From Pseudoduganella dura (GTDB lineage: Bacteria; Pseudomonadota; Gammaproteobacteria; Burkholderiales; Burkholderiaceae_D): DNA of 64,000 nucleotides. The translations under genes were made by a program, and so were the position numbers. Positions 7,240 through 15,944 of this stretch are shown piece by piece. Each line of letters begins with the position of its first letter. Position 1 is the first letter of the stretch. The stretch spans positions 4,030,001 to 4,094,000 of the forward strand of contig NZ_WNWM01000002.1 of the NCBI RefSeq assembly GCF_009727155.1. Direction: 5' to 3'. The notes beneath the pieces were generated by a model. That model saw only the letters and a program-made list of their open reading frames with translations, was not told the DNA's origin and did no database searches.

Positions 7240-8511
7240 TCAGGGATGGAAGATGGCGATGTGGTAGCCGGAGGCGCGCAGCCGGTCCAGCTGGAAATAC
7301 AGTTTCACGGATTGCTCGCTGCGCGGACCGAAGCCCTGCGCCACGTCGGCGGGCCTGGCCAGGTAGTCGCGCGGCGCGAACACGCGGCGCAGCACGGGCC
7401 GGTCGGCCGCGTCGTTCAGCACCAGTTCGATATGCGGCCATGCCTGCACCGAGCGCGACCCGTTGCGCAGCACGGTGACGAAGCTGAACGTGTTCGGGGC
7501 CAGGGTCTGCAACTCGCCCTGTTCGATCGCCAGCGCATCGATCTGGCGCGGCAACCCGACAGTGCAGCCCAGCGGTGCGCACAGGGCCTCCAGCGCGGGT
7601 TTCATTGCCGGATGGTCGGCCGCCAGCCGGTTGCGCAGCGTGTACGCGCCCTGGGCCAGCAGTGCGACCGCCAGCAGCGGAATGCCGGCGGTCATCGCCA
7701 GGCGCGACATGCTCCTGGTGCGTTCGCGGCGGTCGGCCTGGCGGACGAATTCCGGCTCGTCGTCGCGCTCCCGCGTGGCGGGAGCGATCGATGCCGCGGC
7801 GGTGCCCGCGCCGGCGGCCAGCAGGGCGCTTTCCGGCGCGGCCGTCAGCAGGTCGGCGGCGGCGGCATCGTCGGCCGCGCGGCCGGCCGCATCGTCGGCG
7901 GAATCGTCGCTTGAATCGTCGGCCGGATCGTCGATGGCAGGGGCGGTGGCGTCATCCGATGCCGGGGCGGAGGCGGCCGGTTCCGGTGCATCGTCGAAGT
8001 GATGCCGGTCGTCCAGCGCGATCGCCACGATGTGTTCGGACGGCATGTCGAAGGCGGGTTCGCGGCGGCCGATATCGATGAAGTGCTCGGGGTCCGGCTC
8101 GAGGTCCGGCTCTGAATCCGGCTCGGGATCTGCCTCCGGCTCCGGTACCGCAAGCGCGCCGGCAGCGGCATTCACCCCAGCAGCGGAGGCCAGGGTCGGA
8201 CCCGACGGGTCCGGCCCCGGGGGCGGCTTCAGGGGCTCCGGATCGTTCGGGCCGGATCCTGGCGCCTCTTGTGCCACCACCACCTCGTCCAGGTCCAGTT
8301 CCAGGTCCAGCCCGGCGGGCACGGCGGGCGCCGGCATCAGCACCGGGATCGCTGCGCCGGCTGCAAAGGCCGAAGGCTCCACCAGTGCCGCGTTCCCGTC
8401 GAAGATCTCGTTACAGGCTCCACAACGCACAATGCCCCCACGCAGCTTCAACTGGTCCAGGGCGACCCTGAACACGGTATGGCAGTGGGGGCATTTCGTG
8501 GCGAGTGCCAT
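7240..8511 (-). CDS. Zinc-ribbon and DUF3426 domain protein, single membrane anchor
   Basis: A 423-residue protein. Residues 1-40 form an MJ0042-type zinc ribbon (KCPHCHTVFRV...RCGACNEIFDG, two CxxC pairs). A long acidic, Ala/Pro/Asp/Glu-rich, probably disordered linker follows, containing runs of DPEPDSEPD type. A single transmembrane helix lies at about residues 270-292 (MTAGIPLLAVALLAQGAYTL), and the C-terminal 130 residues match DUF3426, which would lie in the periplasm. The function is unknown. The location between prmA and the kinase, 12 bases after prmA, is typical of Burkholderiales. Confidence 0.8.
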   Translation of the reverse strand: MALATKCPHCHTVFRVALDQLKLRGGIVRCGACNEIFDGNAALVEPSAFAAGAAIPVLMPAPAVPAGLDLELDLDEVVVAQEAPGSGPNDPEPLKPPPGPDPSGPTLASAAGVNAAAGALAVPEPEADPEPDSEPDLEPDPEHFIDIGRREPAFDMPSEHIVAIALDDRHHFDDAPEPAASAPASDDATAPAIDDPADDSSDDSADDAAGRAADDAAAADLLTAAPESALLAAGAGTAAASIAPATRERDDEPEFVRQADRRERTRSMSRLAMTAGIPLLAVALLAQGAYTLRNRLAADHPAMKPALEALCAPLGCTVGLPRQIDALAIEQGELQTLAPNTFSFVTVLRNGSRSVQAWPHIELVLNDAADRPVLRRVFAPRDYLARPADVAQGFGPRSEQSVKLYFQLDRLRASGYHIAIFHP

Positions 8512-8522
8512 GCGTTAAGGCA

Positions 8523-9464
8523 TTACCCTTGACGTGGAGGCGGGGCCGTGTCGGCGCCCTTGCGGCCGTACAGCGCGACCCAGCCTTCATGCTCGGCCCA
8601 GACGGACATCTTGATGAACGGCGCATACGCTGCCGCCACTTCGTCCGCCTGGCGTGCCAGCACGCCGGAGAGCACCAGCGCACCGCCATCGGCCACGCGG
8701 CCCGACAGCATCGGCGCCATCAACTTGAGCGGCGACGACAGGATGTTGGCGACCACGATGTCGAACTTCGCGTTGGCATGCGCCGATTGCGCGAAGTCGT
8801 CCGGCACGAAGTATTCGATGTCGGCCACCCCGTTGCGTTCGGCGTTGTCGCGCGCCGATTCGATCGCCTGCGGGTCGATGTCCACGCCGGTCACCGGCGC
8901 GGCGCCGAGCTTGCGCGCCACCATCGCCAGGATGCCGGAGCCGCAGCCATAGTCGAGCACCGTCCTGCCGGGTGCCGGATGGGCTTCCAGCCATTCCATG
9001 CACAGGCGGGTGGTCGGGTGGCTGCCGGTGCCGAAGGCCAGGCCCGGGTCCAGCTCCAGGATCAGCGCGGCGGGGTCCGGCGCCTCGTGCCAGCTCGGCA
9101 CGACCCAGATGTTCCTGCCGATGTGGATCGGCTCGAACTGCGATTGCGTTAGGCGCACCCAGTCCTCGTCGGCGACGTGGCGGGTGGTGTAGGCCGGCAG
9201 TGCCTTCAGGCCCACGGCCTGGGCGGCGGCGGCCACGATGAACGAATGATCGGCGTCGACATCGGCCAGGGCCACCACGCGGCTGTGTTCCCACGCCGCT
9301 TCCTTCGGTTCCATGCCCGGCTCGCCGAACAGCGGCTGTTCCGCCTCGGTGCCTTCGTCTGCATCCTCGACGGAGACGGACAGCGCACCGGCTTCCATCA
9401 GCGCGTCGGACAGGCGTTCGGCGTGCTCGCGGGCGACTTCGATGACGACTTCAGTCCAGCTCAT
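8523..9464 (-). CDS. prmA: Ribosomal protein L11 methyltransferase
   Basis: A 313-residue SAM-dependent methyltransferase that trimethylates ribosomal protein L11. The N-terminal substrate domain begins [10 protein letters not shown]. The catalytic domain has [11 protein letters not shown] (the PrmA-specific motif), the SAM-binding glycine motif [13 protein letters not shown], and the NPPY-like motif [11 protein letters not shown]. The start is the ATG at 9464, whose first bases overlap the TGA of accC (ATGA overlap), showing translational coupling. Open frame continues upstream inside accC but carries no family similarity, so the shorter start is preferred. Cytoplasmic. Confidence 0.95.
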   Translation of the reverse strand: MSWTEVVIEVAREHAERLSDALMEAGALSVSVEDADEGTEAEQPLFGEPGMEPKEAAWEHSRVVALADVDADHSFIVAAAAQAVGLKALPAYTTRHVADEDWVRLTQSQFEPIHIGRNIWVVPSWHEAPDPAALILELDPGLAFGTGSHPTTRLCMEWLEAHPAPGRTVLDYGCGSGILAMVARKLGAAPVTGVDIDPQAIESARDNAERNGVADIEYFVPDDFAQSAHANAKFDIVVANILSSPLKLMAPMLSGRVADGGALVLSGVLARQADEVAAAYAPFIKMSVWAEHEGWVALYGRKGADTAPPPRQG

Positions 9465-10819
9465 GCGCCCGCCTTCGGCATTTCGGCCAGCCGTTGTTCC
9501 AGGTAATGGATGTTGGTGCCGCCTTCGATGAAGCGGGCGTCCACCATCAGCTCGCGGTGCAGCGGAATGTTGGTGAGGATGCCCTCGACCACCATTTCCG
9601 ACAGCGCGATCTGCATGCGGCGGATCGCCTGCTCGCGCGTGGCGCCATAGGTGATCACCTTGCCGATCATCGAATCGTAGTGCGGCGGTACATAGTAACC
9701 CGCATACGAATGGGAGTCGACGCGCACGCCCGGGCCGCCCGGCACATGCCAGGAAGTGATCCGACCGGGGGATGGCGTGAACTTGAACGGGTCTTCGGCG
9801 TTGATGCGGCATTCGATCGCGTGGCCGGACAGCATCACGTCGCGCTGGCGGAAGCGCAGCCGCTCGCCGCAGGCGATGCGGATCTGTTCCTGCACGATAT
9901 CGATGCCGGTGATCATTTCGGTGACCGGGTGTTCCACCTGCACGCGGGTGTTCATCTCGATGAAGTAGAACTCGCCGTTTTCATACAGGAACTCGAACGT
10001 GCCGGCGCCACGGTAGCCGATCTTGCGGCATGCCTCGGCGCAGCGGTCGCCGATCTTCTCGATCAGCTTGCGCGGAATGCCGGGTGCCGGCGCTTCCTCG
10101 ATCACCTTCTGGTGGCGGCGCTGCATCGAGCAGTCGCGTTCGCCCAGCCAGACGGCGTTCTTGTGCTCGTCGGCCAGGATCTGGATTTCCACGTGGCGCG
10201 GATTCTCCAGGTATTTCTCCATGTAGACTTCCGGGTTGCCGAACGCGGCGCCGGCTTCGCTCTTCGTCATCGTGACGGCATTGAGCAGCGCCGCTTCGGT
10301 ATGCACCACGCGCATGCCGCGGCCACCGCCGCCGCCGGCCGCCTTGATGATGACCGGGTAGCCGACCTTGCGGGCGATCTGCACGATCGCCTTCGGATCG
10401 TCCGGCAGCGCGCCATCGGAACCGGGCACGCAGGGCACGCCGGCCTTGATCATCGCCTGCTTGGCCGAGACCTTGTCGCCCATCAGGCGGATCGAATCGG
10501 AGCGGGGGCCGATGAAGACGAAACCGGATTTTTCGACGCGTTCGGCGAAGTCGGCGTTCTCGGACAGGAAACCGTAGCCCGGGTGGATCGCTTCGGCGTC
10601 CGTCACTTCGGCCGCGCTGATGATCGCCGGCATGTTCAGGTACGACAGGCTCGACGCCGCCGGGCCGATGCAGACCGATTCATCGGCCAGCTTGACGTAT
10701 TTTGCGTCCTTGTCGGCTTCGGAGTGCACGACGACCGTCTTGATGCCCATCTCGCGGCAGGCGCGCTGGATACGCAGCGCGATTTCACCACGATTGGCAA
10801 TGAGGATTTTTTCAAACAT
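9461..10819 (-). CDS. accC: Acetyl-CoA carboxylase, biotin carboxylase subunit
   Basis: A 452-residue enzyme, full length for AccC. It carboxylates the biotin on AccB using ATP and bicarbonate, the first half of malonyl-CoA synthesis. Visible motifs are the start [16 protein letters not shown], the ATP-grasp glycine loop [14 protein letters not shown], the [10 protein letters not shown] active-site stretch, and RINAEDP near the C-terminus. An in-frame ATG eight codons upstream is rejected because AccC proteins begin at the chosen Met. It lies 116 bases downstream of accB, with strong hairpins in the spacer, and overlaps prmA by four bases. Confidence 0.97.
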   Translation of the reverse strand: MFEKILIANRGEIALRIQRACREMGIKTVVVHSEADKDAKYVKLADESVCIGPAASSLSYLNMPAIISAAEVTDAEAIHPGYGFLSENADFAERVEKSGFVFIGPRSDSIRLMGDKVSAKQAMIKAGVPCVPGSDGALPDDPKAIVQIARKVGYPVIIKAAGGGGGRGMRVVHTEAALLNAVTMTKSEAGAAFGNPEVYMEKYLENPRHVEIQILADEHKNAVWLGERDCSMQRRHQKVIEEAPAPGIPRKLIEKIGDRCAEACRKIGYRGAGTFEFLYENGEFYFIEMNTRVQVEHPVTEMITGIDIVQEQIRIACGERLRFRQRDVMLSGHAIECRINAEDPFKFTPSPGRITSWHVPGGPGVRVDSHSYAGYYVPPHYDSMIGKVITYGATREQAIRRMQIALSEMVVEGILTNIPLHRELMVDARFIEGGTNIHYLEQRLAEMPKAGA

Positions 10820-10839
10820 GGCTAGTTCTATGTTTGCGA

Positions 10840-10915
10840 ACACCCGGGCTTGCCGGGTGTCCTAGAAGAGGGAGCTAACGTGGCGGCGGAGCCGCCGGGC
10901 CGGCACGGGCCGGCC
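10840..10915 (-). other. Cluster of three hairpins in the accB-accC spacer
   Basis: Three perfect inverted repeats lie in a row: ACACCCGG/CCGGGTGT (10840-10860, five-base loop), GGCGGC/GCCGCC (10882-10896, three-base loop) and GGCCGG/CCGGCC (10898-10915). None is followed by a T-run on the minus strand. They may stabilise or punctuate the accB-accC transcript and so set the subunit ratio; this role is inference. Confidence 0.5.
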
Positions 10916-10935
10916 TTCATCGGCTAATCGGTCAA

Positions 10936-11403
10936 TCAGCCGATGATGAACAGCGGCTGGCCGAATTCCACCGGCTGGCCGTTCTCGACGAGAATCTGGG
11001 TGATCGTGCCGGATTTGTCCGCATCGATCTCGTTGAGCAGCTTCATCGCTTCGATGATGCACAGCGTATCGCCTTCCTTCACGGTCGCGCCGACTTCGAC
11101 GAACGGCGCGTTGCCGGGGGCGTTGGAGCGGTAGAACGTGCCGACCATCGGCGACTTCACGATGTGGCCGGTTGGCTCGGGGGCGGCCGCCACGGCCGGT
11201 GCCGCGGCAGCGCCCGGCGCCGGCGCCGCGGCCGGTGCGTACTGCGCCTGTGCGCCTTGGTGCGGCATCATCACGACCTGGTTCTGCGGCATGGCGGACG
11301 ACTTGACGATGCGTACCTTGCTCTCGCCTTCGGTTACTTCGAGTTCTGCAATATCCGATTCGGCAACCAAGTCAATCAATGTCTTGAGCTTGCGTAGATC
11401 CAT
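10936..11403 (-). CDS. accB: Acetyl-CoA carboxylase, biotin carboxyl carrier protein
   Basis: A 155-residue BCCP. The N-terminal 40 residues ([20 protein letters not shown]) form the oligomerisation segment, a flexible Ala/Pro-rich linker spans about residues 50-77, and the biotinyl domain carries EAMKLLNEI with Lys121 as the biotin attachment site. It shuttles the carboxyl group from AccC to the AccA/AccD transferase. The length is normal for the family. It lies between aroQ and accC in the order usual for many Proteobacteria. The 126-base upstream gap probably contains its own promoter. Confidence 0.97.
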   Translation of the reverse strand: MDLRKLKTLIDLVAESDIAELEVTEGESKVRIVKSSAMPQNQVVMMPHQGAQAQYAPAAAPAPGAAAAPAVAAAPEPTGHIVKSPMVGTFYRSNAPGNAPFVEVGATVKEGDTLCIIEAMKLLNEIDADKSGTITQILVENGQPVEFGQPLFIIG

Positions 11404-11462
11404 CTGAGACTCCCGTCTAATCTTGTTTTGTAAATGTGGGCGCGGCTGCCATGCTAATCGAA

Positions 11463-11486
11463 AACGTCATCGGGAACGTCATCGGG
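11463..11486. repeat. Two tandem 12-bp repeats upstream of accB
   Basis: AACGTCATCGGG is repeated exactly head to tail, followed by a partial third copy (AACA). It lies 60 bases upstream of the accB start, inside the likely promoter region, and could be a regulator binding site or a simple slippage product. Confidence 0.6.
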
Positions 11487-11529
11487 AACATAAGCGACTA
11501 CGCTGTAAATAGCGCGCAGATCGCGTAGA

Positions 11530-11967
11530 TTAACTGCTTTTTAGTGCAAAGTCGATGGCAAAGCGGTATCCCTCGGTGCCGAGTCCGCAAATCGTGCCTC
11601 TGGCAACCGCGCTGAGATATGAGTGGTGGCGAAAGCTTTCGCGCTGATAAATATTCGATATGTGCACTTCGACGAACGGGATCGCCACACCGGACAGCGC
11701 ATCGCGCAGCGCCACGCTGGTGTGGGTATAGCCGCCGGGATTGATGACGATGAAGTCCACCCCTTCGTCGCGCGCGGCATGGATACGGTCGATCAGCGCA
11801 CCTTCATGGTTGCTCTGGAACGCGGCCAGTTGCGCACCAGCCGCGGTGGCCTGGTCGCGTGCCGCCTGCTCCACCTGTGCCAGTGTCGTCGCCCCGTAGA
11901 TGCCGGGCTCGCGCGTGCCCAACAGGTTCAGATTGGGGCCGTTCAGCAGCAGCAGGTGTTTTGCCAT
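11530..11967 (-). CDS. aroQ: 3-dehydroquinate dehydratase, type II
   Basis: A 145-residue type II dehydroquinase that converts 3-dehydroquinate to 3-dehydroshikimate in the shikimate pathway. The N-terminal signature [20 protein letters not shown] includes catalytic Tyr24 and Arg19; NPGGYTHTS (residues 76-84) and [11 protein letters not shown] with His102 complete the active site. The length equals the family norm. It lies upstream of accB on the same strand. aroE, a later step of the same pathway, is in the window at 19108. Cytoplasmic dodecamer in the family. Confidence 0.97.
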   Translation of the reverse strand: MAKHLLLLNGPNLNLLGTREPGIYGATTLAQVEQAARDQATAAGAQLAAFQSNHEGALIDRIHAARDEGVDFIVINPGGYTHTSVALRDALSGVAIPFVEVHISNIYQRESFRHHSYLSAVARGTICGLGTEGYRFAIDFALKSS

Positions 11968-12096
11968 GTCGTGACCTTAGTCCAGCGAAAGTTCCGCATT
12001 TTGCCGCCTAGCGCGACCATTTGGCAAGAAAAAAGAACTTTTCTCATGGTTAACTCAGTCATTACCGGAGCAGGGGAATGCGTGCGCGTCGGGGAA

Positions 12097-12657
12097 CTAC
12101 AGCGCTGCCAGATCCTTGTGCAGCAGGTCGAATTTCAGCAGGCCGAGATAGGTCTTCTTCACCTGGCCGTCGGCGCCGATCAATACCGTGAAGGGCAGCC
12201 CGCCCTGGGCATTGCCGAACTGGCGCGACAGTTCGGTGCCGGCCACGCCGTCCACGTAGAGCGGATAATCGATCTTGAATTTCGTTACGAATTGCGCGAT
12301 GTTGGATGGCGAATCGATGCCGATGCCGATTACCTGCAAGTCCTTGTATTGGCCGCTGGCCTGCAGCCGGGACAGTTCCGGCATTTCCTTCACACACGGC
12401 CCGCACCAGGTGGCCCAGAAATTGACCAGCAGCGGCCGGCCTTTCCATTGCGACAGCGCCTGCTGCGTGCCCTGCGCATCGGGCATCGTGCGCGACAGCA
12501 AGGCGTTGACGACGGCGCTGCCGGCGGCCGCCTGCTCGTGCGGGATGGTGGTGGTGACCGGCGGCGCCGGTTCCTTCTTGTTGATGCCGACCCAGGCGCC
12601 AACGGCGCCGAAAAGAACGGCGATGGCGCCGCATGCCAGCAGATGGGATGTCTTCAT
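12097..12657 (-). CDS. TlpA/ResA-like membrane-anchored thioredoxin
   Basis: A 186-residue protein with an uncleaved N-terminal hydrophobic anchor (residues 6-25) followed by a periplasmic thioredoxin fold. NFWATWCGPCVKEMPEL holds the redox-active CGPC pair (Cys85 and Cys88), and the cis-proline region is GLPFTVLIGADG. Such proteins reduce disulfides for cytochrome c maturation or other periplasmic substrates. Its start overlaps the stop of the upstream gene by four bases (ATGA), so the two are translationally coupled. The partner is not evident from the context. Confidence 0.9.
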   Translation of the reverse strand: MKTSHLLACGAIAVLFGAVGAWVGINKKEPAPPVTTTIPHEQAAAGSAVVNALLSRTMPDAQGTQQALSQWKGRPLLVNFWATWCGPCVKEMPELSRLQASGQYKDLQVIGIGIDSPSNIAQFVTKFKIDYPLYVDGVAGTELSRQFGNAQGGLPFTVLIGADGQVKKTYLGLLKFDLLHKDLAAL

Positions 12658-13304
12658 TCGCTCGGTGTTCGTGATTGTTCGTGTTCGTTATCGATCAGGG
12701 CGCGCACGTCCGCGATATCCGCGCGGACCGGGCGCTCGCCCGCCTTCTGTTTCTTCGCGCCGCGCAGGTCGTGCTCTTCATACAGTTCCGCGTGCACGCC
12801 TTCGCCATGCCACAGGAAGCTCACGGTCTCGACCGCGTCGAAACGGGGCCCCTTGAAATGCTCGCTTTCCGAGATCTCTATATTGATGCCCTTGTTGAGC
12901 AGGAAGATCTGCACTTCCTTGGCGCTGTCGGCGAACAGCTGCAGGTGGATGTCGTCGTGCTCGCCGGCGCTGCCATTGAGCACCGCCCCGGTCAGGAACG
13001 GGCGGAACTCTTCGAGCCGCTCCATCACTTCCAGCGCGATCGTGCGCAGCCTGAGCAGCCGGGCCGGTTGCGTGCCGGCGTTGAATACGGCGTGATACTG
13101 GCGCACTTCCTCCTCGATCTGCGCATCATCGGGCAGTGCATCGCGCATCGCATTGGCCTGCGCGTCGCCCAGGATGCGGCGCGCCGCCTTGCGCTTGGCG
13201 GTGCCGTAATCGGCGCCATCCTGCGCGACCATCCTGGCCGCGGCGGAGGCGATCTCGGCGCGCAACAGCGCCAGCTGATTGTCGGGCTCATGGTTCGGCA
13301 TCAT
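12654..13304 (-). CDS. Conserved hypothetical protein with a degenerate nucleotidyltransferase-like motif
   Basis: A 216-residue cytoplasmic protein that I recognise only as a conserved Burkholderiales neighbour of mpl. Residues 1-100 are helical and rich in Ala, Arg and Glu. Residues 107-128 (GAVLNGSAGEHDDIHLQLFA) resemble the GS...DxD turn of nucleotidyltransferases, but the second metal ligand is His120 rather than Asp. The C-terminal 30 residues are charged and probably disordered. It is translated with the thioredoxin gene (four-base overlap) and is divergent from mpl, 76 bases away. A catalytic role is doubtful; a nucleotide-binding or regulatory role is possible. Confidence 0.7.
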   Translation of the reverse strand: MMPNHEPDNQLALLRAEIASAAARMVAQDGADYGTAKRKAARRILGDAQANAMRDALPDDAQIEEEVRQYHAVFNAGTQPARLLRLRTIALEVMERLEEFRPFLTGAVLNGSAGEHDDIHLQLFADSAKEVQIFLLNKGINIEISESEHFKGPRFDAVETVSFLWHGEGVHAELYEEHDLRGAKKQKAGERPVRADIADVRALIDNEHEQSRTPSE

Positions 13305-13380
13305 GGCCGGAATGATACTCTGAACCGGCCAAAGCCAGCGCGTCGGGTAAAATCGCGTCCTCGATTACGGAGCAGGAACC

Positions 13381-14778
13381 ATGCACATTCACATCCTCGG
13401 CATTTGCGGCACCTTCATGGGCGGCCTCGCGGTGCTCGCCAAGGAAGCCGGCCACAAGGTGACCGGCTGCGACGCCAACGTCTACCCGCCGATGAGCACC
13501 CAGCTGGAAGCCCAGGGAATCGAACTGATCCAGGGTTTCGACGCGGAACAGGTGAAGTTGAACCCCGATCTCTACGTGATCGGCAATGTGGTTTCGCGCG
13601 GCAATCCGCTGGTCGAGGAAATCCTGAACCGCAGCCTGCCGTATGTGTCGGGCCCGCAGTGGATCGGCGAGCACATCCTGCGTGACAAATGGGTGCTGGC
13701 CGTGGCCGGTACCCATGGCAAGACGACGACATCGTCGATGCTGGCCTGGATCCTGGAAGATGCCGGCTACGCGCCGGGCTTCCTGATCGGCGGCGTACCG
13801 ATGAACTTCGGCATCTCGGCCCGCCTGACCGGAACGACTTCGGGGAAGAGCGGCGATTCGGCGTTCTTCGTGATCGAGGCGGATGAATACGACACGGCGT
13901 TCTTCGACAAGCGCAGCAAGTTCGTGCATTACCACGCCAAGACGGCGATCCTGAACAACCTCGAATACGACCATGCCGACATCTTCCCGGATATCGGCGC
14001 GATCGAGACCCAGTTCCATCACCTGGTGCGCACGGTGCCGGGCATCGGCCGAGTGATCGTCAACGGCGACGAGGAGTCGCTGCAGCGCGTGATCCGCCGC
14101 GGCTGCTGGAGCGAGAAGGAAAGCTTCGGCGCCGGCGACTCCGCCAACTGGACGCTGAAGGAACACCCGGACGGCAGCTTCGACGTGCTGTTCAACGGCA
14201 AGTTCGAGGCGCTGATCGACTGGAAGCTGACCGGCCGCCACAACCGCTACAACGCGCTGGCCGCGATCGCCGCCGCCCGCAATGTGGGCGTGCCGATCGC
14301 CCAGGCGGCGAAATCGCTGGCGTCGTTCGAGAGCGTGAAGCGCCGGATGGAAGTGCGCGGCGTGGTGGGCGGCGTGACCGTCTACGACGATTTCGCCCAC
14401 CATCCCACGGCGATCGCCACCACGGTGGGCGGCCTGCGCCAGAAGCTGGGTACCGGCACGCGCATCCTGGCGGTGCTGGAGCCGCGTTCGAACACGATGA
14501 AGCTGGGCGCGATGAAGGATGCGCTGCCGGCCAGCCTGCAGGATGCGGACTTCGTGTTCGGTTTCGGCAGCGAGAAGGCGCTGGGCTGGAGCCTGGCCGC
14601 CACGCTCGCGCCGATGGGGGCGACCGCTTCGGCTTATGAAGACATCGACCTGATGGTGAAGGCCATCGTCGGCCAGGCGCGGCCCGGCGACCATGTGGTG
14701 GTGATGAGCAATGGCGGCTTCGGCGGCGTGCACGGCAAGCTGCTGGACGCACTGTCGGCCCTGGCGGCCAGGGCATAA
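13381..14778 (+). CDS. mpl: UDP-N-acetylmuramate:L-Ala-gamma-D-Glu-meso-DAP ligase
   Basis: A 465-residue Mur-ligase that attaches recycled tripeptide (L-Ala-D-Glu-mDAP) to UDP-MurNAc, returning peptidoglycan fragments to synthesis. MHIHILGICGTFMGGLAVLA is the Mpl-type N-terminus, AGTHGKTTTSSML near residue 110 is the ATP P-loop, NLEYDHADIF the central Mur motif, and FAHHPTAIATTV lies in the third domain. A TAAAAT hexamer at 13348 may be its -10 element. It begins a plus-strand run with yqiA, ubiC and an RNB exonuclease. Cytoplasmic. Confidence 0.96.
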   Translation: MHIHILGICGTFMGGLAVLAKEAGHKVTGCDANVYPPMSTQLEAQGIELIQGFDAEQVKLNPDLYVIGNVVSRGNPLVEEILNRSLPYVSGPQWIGEHILRDKWVLAVAGTHGKTTTSSMLAWILEDAGYAPGFLIGGVPMNFGISARLTGTTSGKSGDSAFFVIEADEYDTAFFDKRSKFVHYHAKTAILNNLEYDHADIFPDIGAIETQFHHLVRTVPGIGRVIVNGDEESLQRVIRRGCWSEKESFGAGDSANWTLKEHPDGSFDVLFNGKFEALIDWKLTGRHNRYNALAAIAAARNVGVPIAQAAKSLASFESVKRRMEVRGVVGGVTVYDDFAHHPTAIATTVGGLRQKLGTGTRILAVLEPRSNTMKLGAMKDALPASLQDADFVFGFGSEKALGWSLAATLAPMGATASAYEDIDLMVKAIVGQARPGDHVVVMSNGGFGGVHGKLLDALSALAARA

Positions 14779-14781
14779 GGC

Positions 14782-15357
14782 ATGATCCTGTACCTGCACG
14801 GCTTCCGCTCCTCGCCGCTGTCGATGAAGGGCCGGCTGCTGGGCGAGCGGATGGCGCAGCTGGGCCGCGCAAGCGACTACGTGGCGCCGCAGCTGCCGGC
14901 TTCGCCGAAGCTGGCGATGGAACAGGCGCTGTCGCTCGCGGCGGGCGTGCCGGCAAGCGAGCTGTCCATCATCGGCTCGTCGCTGGGCGGTTATTACGCC
15001 ACCTGGATGGCCGAGCGGCTGGGCTGCCGCGCGGCGCTGCTCAATCCCGCCGTCACGCCGCTGACGAGCCTGGAAAAACACGTGGGCGTCACGACGATGT
15101 TCCACAGCGGCGAGCCGTTCGAGTTCAAGCGCGAATACATCGCCGAGCTGGGCGAGCTGGCCGTTCCGGCCATCACGCGGCCGGAACGGTACTACCTGAT
15201 GGCCGCCACCGGCGACGAGGTGCTGGACTGGCGCGCCATGGTGGCCCATTACCCGGGCGCGCGGCACCACGTGATCGACGGCTCCGACCACGGCATCGCC
15301 GAATTCGCGCACTACGTGGACGAAGTGCTGGCGTTCTGCGGGATCGCCGGCGGATGA
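14782..15357 (+). CDS. yqiA: YqiA-type alpha/beta-hydrolase esterase
   Basis: A 191-residue small alpha/beta-hydrolase. MILYLHGFRSSPLSMKG gives the oxyanion strand, IIGSSLGGYYATW is the nucleophile elbow (Ser in GSSLGG), ATGDEVLDW carries the acid, and DGSDHGI the catalytic His. Family members are carboxylesterases acting on short acyl esters, physiological substrate unknown. It begins three bases after the mpl stop and overlaps ubiC by four bases (ATGA), so all three are probably translated from one mRNA. Confidence 0.9.
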   Translation: MILYLHGFRSSPLSMKGRLLGERMAQLGRASDYVAPQLPASPKLAMEQALSLAAGVPASELSIIGSSLGGYYATWMAERLGCRAALLNPAVTPLTSLEKHVGVTTMFHSGEPFEFKREYIAELGELAVPAITRPERYYLMAATGDEVLDWRAMVAHYPGARHHVIDGSDHGIAEFAHYVDEVLAFCGIAGG

Positions 15358-15944
15358 GGGAGCGCTCGCTGCGCCGGGCCAACTGGTACCGGCACGTGCT
15401 GGCCGTGAACGCGCCGGCGGCGCTGGCGTGCTGGCTCACGGCCGGCGGTTCGCTGACGGCCAGGCTGAAAGCCCATGCCGACGCCTTCCGCGTGCAGGTG
15501 CTGCACCAGCATGCCGCGCAATGCCTGGCGGACGAGGCGGCCGCGCTCGGCACGCACCGGGCAGGGCGGGTCTGGGAACGGGAAGTGCTGCTGCGGTGTG
15601 ATAATACGCCCGTGGTGTTCGCGCACACCGTGGTGCCGATGAGCGCGGACGCTTCCGATTGGCCGCTGTTTTCCGCGCTGGGCGACCGCTCGCTGGGCAC
15701 CACGCTGTTCGGCGACCCGATGGTGGCGCGCGGGCCGCTCGAGTATGCGCGGCTGCGTGGCAGCCATCCGCTGGCGCGCCGCGCGCGCGCCGCTCTGTCC
15801 GCCAACGGCATTGCATTGCCGGATGAACGATTACTGTATGCACGGCGCTGCCTGTACCGGCGGCGCCAGGGCACGCTGCTGGTGACCGAGGTGTTCCTGC
15901 CCCGGGTCGCGGCGCTGGTGCCGAAAACCTCCAACACGAGATGA
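15354..15944 (+). CDS. ubiC: Chorismate lyase
   Basis: A 196-residue protein of the UbiC family, which splits chorismate into 4-hydroxybenzoate and pyruvate to start ubiquinone synthesis. The matching features are the N-terminal LTAGGSLTARLKAHA segment, VWEREVLLRCDNTPVVFAHT, and the LGTTLFGDP region that binds the product. The length fits the family (about 165-200 residues). ATGA overlaps occur at both ends, with yqiA upstream and the RNB gene downstream. Divergent enough that I rely on the combination of motifs rather than overall similarity. Confidence 0.85.
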   Translation: MRERSLRRANWYRHVLAVNAPAALACWLTAGGSLTARLKAHADAFRVQVLHQHAAQCLADEAAALGTHRAGRVWEREVLLRCDNTPVVFAHTVVPMSADASDWPLFSALGDRSLGTTLFGDPMVARGPLEYARLRGSHPLARRARAALSANGIALPDERLLYARRCLYRRRQGTLLVTEVFLPRVAALVPKTSNTR

